The notes under the pieces were generated by a model that was given only the letters and a program-made list of their open reading frames with translations, had not been told where the DNA came from and searched no databases. Of a DNA stretch of 25,863 nt, positions 20,589 to 25,863 are shown in pieces. The translations under genes and the position numbers were made by a program. Position 1 is the stretch's first letter. Every line of letters starts with the position of its first letter. The DNA comes from Monoraphidium neglectum (lineage: Eukaryota; Chlorophyta; Chlorophyceae; Sphaeropleales; Selenastraceae), in contig NW_014013465.1 of the NCBI RefSeq assembly GCF_000611645.1, positions 1 through 25,863 on the forward strand, written 5' to 3'.

Positions 20589-22989
20589 ATGGACGCCTTT
20601 CAGCAGCGTGTGGCTCAAGTTTTTGCTGCTCTCGAGCAGGGTCCTCCGGTAGCAGCCTCTGCTGGTGTGGGGGCAGCGGCAGCGATGCCGCACCAGCGGG
20701 CGCAGCAGCAGCAGCAAAGCGTGGCCGGCATCGCGCAGACGGGGGGCTGGCAGCTAGACGTTGACCAGGGGTTCAAGGCCGGGCGCAGCGCGGACGAGAG
20801 CGATGAGGAGGGCGAGGGCGTCCCGCAGTCGCTGCCAGGCGCCGCTGGCTCTGATGACGAGGAGGAGCGCGAATATGAGCGCAACGCATCGGCGGCGTTT
20901 TGCAGGTGTGCTGCTTGCCGCTGCCAGCCCACCCAGCGGCGCCGTTTGGAGTTTGCACCCCTGATTCCAATCGGCTGCCATGGCTGCTGCAGCGCGTGCT
21001 GTCTGTGGGCGCTGACTTGCTCTGACCGTGCACACCTGGAAGTCCTCACGCATGCTGTGCACGCTTCGAAATGGCTTCCCTTGAACTCACACACGACGCA
21101 CCTGAACACACCTTTCCTTGTGCAAAACTGCACGCTTATTGCACACAAACACCCATGAGTGCACGTTAACGCTCCCGACACCCCCAGGGCATTTGAGCGA
21201 GAGGCAGAGGAGGACGAGTTCGACACAATGGCAGTGGAAGGAATGGGCATGCGGGCCCCCAGCGGCGCTGCCGCCGCAATGCCGGCGCTCTCGACAGAGG
21301 TGAGCTCTGCAGGAATCAAGCTGGGGGGCCGGGCCTTTGAGGCCGCCGTCTGTGCACGCCGTGCATGCAGGCGTCTTTTGTGCGCATGGCGTTTGCAATG
21401 GCAGGCTTCTGCACACGCAGCTGCTGGTCACGGACCTGTGCCGGCTCGCAGGGGCTCACAGTCATCGCAAGCACCAGCTGACCAAAAGTCCCGCCAATTT
21501 TTGCCGCCGTCACCCGTCAGGTGCTGGATGACAACCCCTTTGACCGGCTGACGTCGCTCAGGCGGCCCCAGGCGCAGGAAACGGCTGCGGGCGCGGGCGC
21601 GGGCGCGGATGCGGGCGTCGGCGCAGCGCCCGCCGCGCCGCCTAGCGCCACGCGTCATCATGGGGGCGGCGGCGGCGGCGGCGGCGGGCCTGATGCGATG
21701 GAAGCAGATGGCGAAGGGCGGGAGGGCGATGCCAGGTCGCGGCCGCAGCCGCCGGAGATAAATGCGGCCGGCCCCTCCGGGCGCGCCTTGGCAACCGCCG
21801 TGCCCGAGCCGGCGCCGGCGCGCGGCGGCCGGAGAGTGACATTCGACCTGCCATCCCCCATCTCCAACGGCGGCGGCGGCGGCGGCAGGGGCCCGGACGC
21901 CGGCGGCGGCAGGGGCAGGGGTGCCGGGGGCGGCCACGGCGGCGGGGGCGGAGGCGGCGGCCGAGGGGGCAGGGGCGGGCGGCGCGTGCCAGATCACGTG
22001 GCGCATCCCGAGAAGTACACCGTGTACGTGCTGGATGAGCCGGTGTTCGTGGGGCAGGGCGACAAGGGGCGCGGCGGTCGCGAGGACGCAGACAACGAGC
22101 GGGTGGGTCGAGGGCGGCGTAATACCTGGCGGGGGTTGGCCTGCTAGGGGCCGGGTAGCGGCTTTGTCGGAGAGGAAAGGGGAGGGCGTGGCAACATAGT
22201 TTGCCTTGTTCTGTTGGAGGGCTGGGTGGCTGGCTGCCCCCCAGCTTCCTGCGGGTAAGGTATTCACTCGCCCCACGCCCACCGCCCCCGGCATCCTTCT
22301 CCCACACGTGCCCAACCACGCAGGCAGCGCGCAGCGCGCAGCAGGCAGCGGCGGCCAGCGACGGCCCGAGCGAGCACGACCCTGAGCGCTTCCGCGGCGA
22401 TTTCGGGGCTGGCGGCTTCAAATTCCAGCCCTCAGGTGCGCTCTCACACGTTGGCCGTGCGCATGTGAATCGTGCACTTGAGGGGATGTCGGCAACAGCC
22501 TCCACCCACATGCTTTGGATTGTGCGGCCCCAGCAGCCGAGAAACACGCAGATGCTAATCGCCCAGACCGTCGACGCCCTGCAATTCCACCCTGCAGTCA
22601 AGCGGCAGCGCAGCGGGAAGCCAGAAGGCGGTGGCGATGGCTACGTGGCCGGAGCGGTGGCTGCGGCGGCTGCAGCGGCGGCGAGCAGGGGGGCGTATGC
22701 TGAAGAGGACCCGGCTGATGCGCAAGCAGAAGTGACGACCCTAGGGGCTGCGACGAACGGCAGCTCAGCGGCGACCCAGCCTGTGGCCACTGCAGCAGCG
22801 GGGCAAGCGGGCAAGGCAGTGCCCTCTGCGATGGAGGTCGACGAAAGCGCCAGTGGGGACGGCGCGCAAGAAACGCCGCCTGATGCGGCAGATGGCGGCA
22901 GTGGCGCCCTGGCTGTTGCGGCGGCGGGCAGCAAGGGCGGTCGCCGGCGCAACTACCGGACAGCGAAGGCGGCAAGTGGCGCGGAATGA
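20589..22989 (+). CDS. TSSC4-like protein (probable U5 snRNP-associated factor), four exons
   Basis: Exons 20589-20905, 21188-21299, 21521-22102, 22324-22989 join in phase with GT-AG boundaries to 558 residues. The best mark is RVPDHVAHPEKYT (residues 298-310) followed by VYVLDEPVFVG, which matches the conserved core of the TSSC4 family (xPDYVxHPxxWTxYSL in animals). In human cells TSSC4 helps assemble the U5 snRNP and tri-snRNP; the same role here is inference. Supporting family traits: a disordered acidic N-terminus (SDEEGEG, DDEEEREYER), the DNPFDRL segment at the start of exon 3, the GGFKFQPSG block and HVNRALEGM in exon 4. About half of the protein is Gly/Ala/Arg-rich low complexity (poly-Gly near residues 191-199, GRGG repeats near 263-297). 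Exon 4 contains a possible extra donor (TCAG|GTGCGC, 22439) but no acceptor that keeps the frame, so I leave it continuous. A hairpin and a TGTAA signal follow the stop. Confidence 0.75.
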
Positions 22990-23032
22990 CCTGTGTTTGC
23001 CCCTCCATGCATTTGGAGCCACAGCGGATATC

Positions 23033-23060
23033 TTGACACCACAGCGGACTGTGTTGTCAA
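23033..23060 (+). repeat. 3' UTR hairpin of the TSSC4-like gene
   Basis: TTGACACCACAG, a four-base loop CGGA, then CTGTGTTGTCAA: a 12-base stem with one mismatch, 44 bases after the stop codon and 22 bases before TGTAA. Confidence 0.75.
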
Positions 23061-23081
23061 GTCGCTTGATGGCCGCTGACT

Positions 23082-23086
23082 TGTAA
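23082..23086 (+). terminator. TGTAA polyadenylation signal of the TSSC4-like gene
   Basis: TGTAA lies 93 bases after the TGA stop, a normal 3' UTR distance for green algae. Confidence 0.65.
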
Positions 23087-23581
23087 GCGTGTCAGGTTGA
23101 CTGGCCCCCCCTGAGTACGGTTCACGCGCTGCCATGTGCTTCTGGTGCTACGCCATCCTGAGTTACTTGGCGCGCTGTGCCGCATGGGCATAAGGAGGTG
23201 TTGGGGCTGGGCGGCTCGCAGGCCCCTAGAAGAAGCCTTTTAGCGCAGCGGTCAACGCAGACGTTGATGACGAGCAAAGCAAACCAATGACCTAGTCCTA
23301 AGCAAAGCATTGGCCAACACCTGCTGGCGATAAATATATCAGCTAATAAACCCACCCGCTGACTTGTACAATCCAAGAAGCCTGCAGGAACCCAATCTGA
23401 TTGTGGGCGTCCTGGAAGTGGGCCAGGTCTGCATTGGAAATACGGCACACACAAAGGCATCCCATGGAAGGCTACGTAGGCAATATAGGACCTTGATTCT
23501 GGAATCTGATATGGGTGGTAGGAACGAGGGTTGGCCTTCACCAACCAGGCAAAAATACGCCCTGATTGCCCTGCCTGGGCC
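23087..23581. other. Convergent intergenic region
   Basis: About 500 bases between the ends of the TSSC4-like gene (+) and the SDR gene (-). It should contain the 3' end of the SDR transcript. An AT-rich patch (about 23328-23350) is present; nothing else was recognised. Confidence 0.5.
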
Positions 23582-25635
23582 TTATGCAAGGCTCTCGTGC
23601 GTCTCGATGCCCGCCAAGCTGCACGCGTGCTCCCAGAGGTCCCTGCAGCGCCGCTCGTCGCGTGCGAAGCCGCTGGCCAGCCAGACGCGCCCATTGCTGA
23701 GGTAGCGCCCCGCCACCCGCGAGGCGGGCGCGTGGCAGGCCACCATCATGTCTTCGGCCGACGCCTCCGGCCTGCAGACGGTGCGCGGGCCGGGGTTTTG
23801 AGGGGTTTTATGCACAAAGAACATTGATGCACAAACGGGAGCAGTGAGGCAGGGAAAGGGATGGGTGGGAGATGGGATGCGTACAATCACTGCATCGTGT
23901 GCTGCCTAGCGAGCATGCATAACGCAGGGTGCACGTGCAGATTACAGCCGTAGGAAGCCATGCACGTGGCGGCTGGCGACGATGCGGCGTACCGCACCTG
24001 CGGAGCACCAGCGGGAACAGCCGCTGCATTGCCGCCTGCGCGGCCGCCGCGGCCCAGGGCAGCGCCGTGCCGCCCGTCTGCTCGAAGAAACCTGTGGCCA
24101 GCGCGGTGTTCACAATCCCAGGGTGCACGCTGACGGCGCTGTCGCAGTCCCCATAGCGGGCAGCATTCCTGCGCCGGGTAGGAGCCGACAGGGCAAGGAC
24201 TGGGCCGGGCGATAGTATGCACGAGCGCTTGGTGTCCCCAGCTGATGCTTGTTGCTGGTGCAATGCAGCTGCAGCCGGGTGTGCAGGCTCCTTCCGCACC
24301 TTTAGTTGCGGCTTTATCTCCCTAAAACCCGCAGGCGGCGGCTGCTCGCGGGACGGCGTCAAGGACCGCGCGCAGGCTTTTTGTGATGCAGGGGCTAGGG
24401 CCGTACCTGGCAAAGCGCCGTTGGAACTCGAATGCGGACATGGTGTTGGCCAGCTTTGAGAAGGCGTAGGATGTGAAGGGCGAGTAGGAGCGGAGGGACT
24501 GCGGCGGGCGGGGCGAGGGGCGGCAGCAGCATGCCCGTTGGAACCGGTCATCACGGGGCGAGGCGGCGCCCGCAAAGTTGGATGGGACAAGTCTGAAACC
24601 AGTGCATGGGCAGTCTGGGCCTACGGGGATGACAGGGTGCGCGACCACTTGCCAAGTGTTGAGGGACGTGACTGCGCGCCGAAGCGTGCCGGTGCCGCGC
24701 CCAGCGCCGCACCTGCTTGTCTTCCCACTGCACGGGGCCGGCGTAGTGCGTCAGCGACGACAGCAGCACCAGCCGCGTGCCGCTCGGCGGACCCTCCGAC
24801 AGCGCTCGTCCTCGGACCTGCCCCCGCGCGCGCTGCTGCGTGCGGCGGCGGCGCTGCCGCTGCTCCGCCAGGAGCTCGTGCGAGAGCAAAAAGTGGCTGA
24901 GGAAGTTGACCTGCAGGGGGAGGGGACAAGGAGGCAGTGGCCATAATAGACTAGATGGGCACAGCGGAGCAAAAGTCATGAGGCGTGGTGCACGCACCAC
25001 GGATCCAGGGACAAGGCCTGGGGCAGAGGGGGGGCGCAATAAGGGGTGGTGCGCACACACGACGCCATGTGCTGAATGGCTGTGGCACGGGAGCCTTCTG
25101 GACCTCAAAGGGTCAATTGTGTGAGCGGCACCTTGTTTGTGCGTGGGCAAGCAGCGAAGCATGCTGCGGCGTGAGGCGGGGGGCGGCTTGCCCACCTGGA
25201 ACTGCATTTCGAGGCCGTCGCTGGTGACCAGGCGCTTAGGAGGCGACATGATGCCTGCAAGGCACGCATGGCGCGGGCCGCATGGATGGCACGATAACGC
25301 GGACGCCGCGCGAAAAGCTTGCGGGTGGGCACACGGTTGGGCCGCCTGCAGGGCTGCAGCAGCTCCGCGCTGCCCCCTGACTAACAGGCTTCCCCGCCAT
25401 GTCGCAGCCCGCATGCGCCCCACCAGTCCAATCAGTCGCTCGTCGGCCCGCCCTGCCCGGCCGCGCACGCACGCACGCACACACCCGCGTTGCAGACCAG
25501 CAGGTCCAGGGGCCGGCCGCTTCGGTTGAAGTCGCGCGCAAACTTGCGCACGCTGGCCAGGCTGCCCAGGTCGAGCTGTCGGTACTCAACCTTGGGGGCC
25601 GCACACCCCGGCAGCGGCTGCACGCGCGACAGCTC
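23582..25635 (-). CDS. Short-chain dehydrogenase/reductase (SDR), 5' end outside the window
   Basis: Six exons on the minus strand: 25635-25485, 25254-25196, 24910-24713, 24498-24407, 24168-23998, 23771-23582. Boundaries are GT-AG and in phase, giving 286 visible residues ending at TAA. Classical SDR marks in order: the [13 protein letters not shown] helix start, DLLVCNAG (the NNAG-type strand), GLEMQFQ followed by VNFLSHFLL, the strand [12 protein letters not shown] with the catalytic Ser, SYAFSKLAN (YxxxK, Tyr and Lys present), and [11 protein letters not shown] (HPG after the active site). The TGxxxGxG cofactor motif is not seen and should lie beyond position 25863. The pattern and the C-terminal part ([20 protein letters not shown]) suit the retinol-dehydrogenase/DHRSX/TIC32-like group of NAD(P)-dependent reductases; the substrate cannot be told. 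Oddity: a very basic insert ([18 protein letters not shown]) precedes the active-site strand. The acceptor of the first visible exon (25636) is tentative. Confidence 0.85.
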
Positions 25636-25863
25636 CTGGCGTGGGGCGAGGGAGGCGGGGGCGGGTGCGGCGGACTGCGGGTTTGGCGGAGCCAGCGCGC
25701 AGGCGCCGCATACGGACTGCGCATTTGGTTGCGTCAGCATGGATGCGAATGCTCAGTCATGTGCCCACCGCATGACGTGTCGCCATGTGGCAAAGTTTAG
25801 AACACTGCTGTCCCCATGCATACGTCGCAGCGCGAGGGCCTTCCCCCTAGGTCCAGCGCCCCA

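Overview
The window looks like intron-rich nuclear DNA of a green alga, most likely a chlorophyte near the trebouxiophytes (the lineage is inference). Supporting signs: high GC, short introns with GTGAGT/GTGCGT-type donors, TGTAA polyadenylation signals behind several genes, acid-free transit-peptide-like N-termini, and homopolymeric Ser/Gly/Ala tracts encoded by trinucleotide repeats. There are no operons, rRNA, tRNA, CRISPR arrays or recognisable insertion sequences. All gene models below were spliced by hand, checking GT-AG (once GC-AG) boundaries, reading phase and protein-family continuity.

Layout, left to right. 364-741 (-): RING-CH (C4HC3) zinc-finger protein, probably continuing leftward after a splice donor. 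742-3350: no recognisable gene. 3351-5158 (-): six-exon organelle-type GNAT acetyltransferase with a 24-residue poly-Ser tract. It is divergent from 5470-6646 (+): a five-exon stand-alone CaMKII association (hub) domain protein. 7127-9813 (+): seven-exon D-amino-acid oxidase with a transit-peptide-like N-terminus. 11135-12211 (+): three-exon, 180-residue protein I do not recognise. 14859-19605 (+): eleven-exon, about 803-residue protein with a possible ubiquitin-like start, a long uncharacterised middle, a nuclease-like segment, a Gly/Ser linker and a C-terminal kinase domain; this resembles Crinkler-type architectures. 20589-22989 (+): four-exon TSSC4-like (U5 snRNP-associated) protein with a 3' UTR hairpin. 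23582 to beyond the right edge (-): short-chain dehydrogenase/reductase, six exons visible, cofactor-binding start outside the window.

The genes do not form one pathway: this is ordinary eukaryotic gene order with divergent (GNAT/hub) and convergent (TSSC4-like/SDR) pairs. The most interesting item is the Crinkler-like kinase, followed by the intronic perfect hairpin at 15526-15556, the GC-AG intron in the hub gene, the predicted organellar (rather than peroxisomal) D-amino-acid oxidase, and the unrecognised 180-residue protein.
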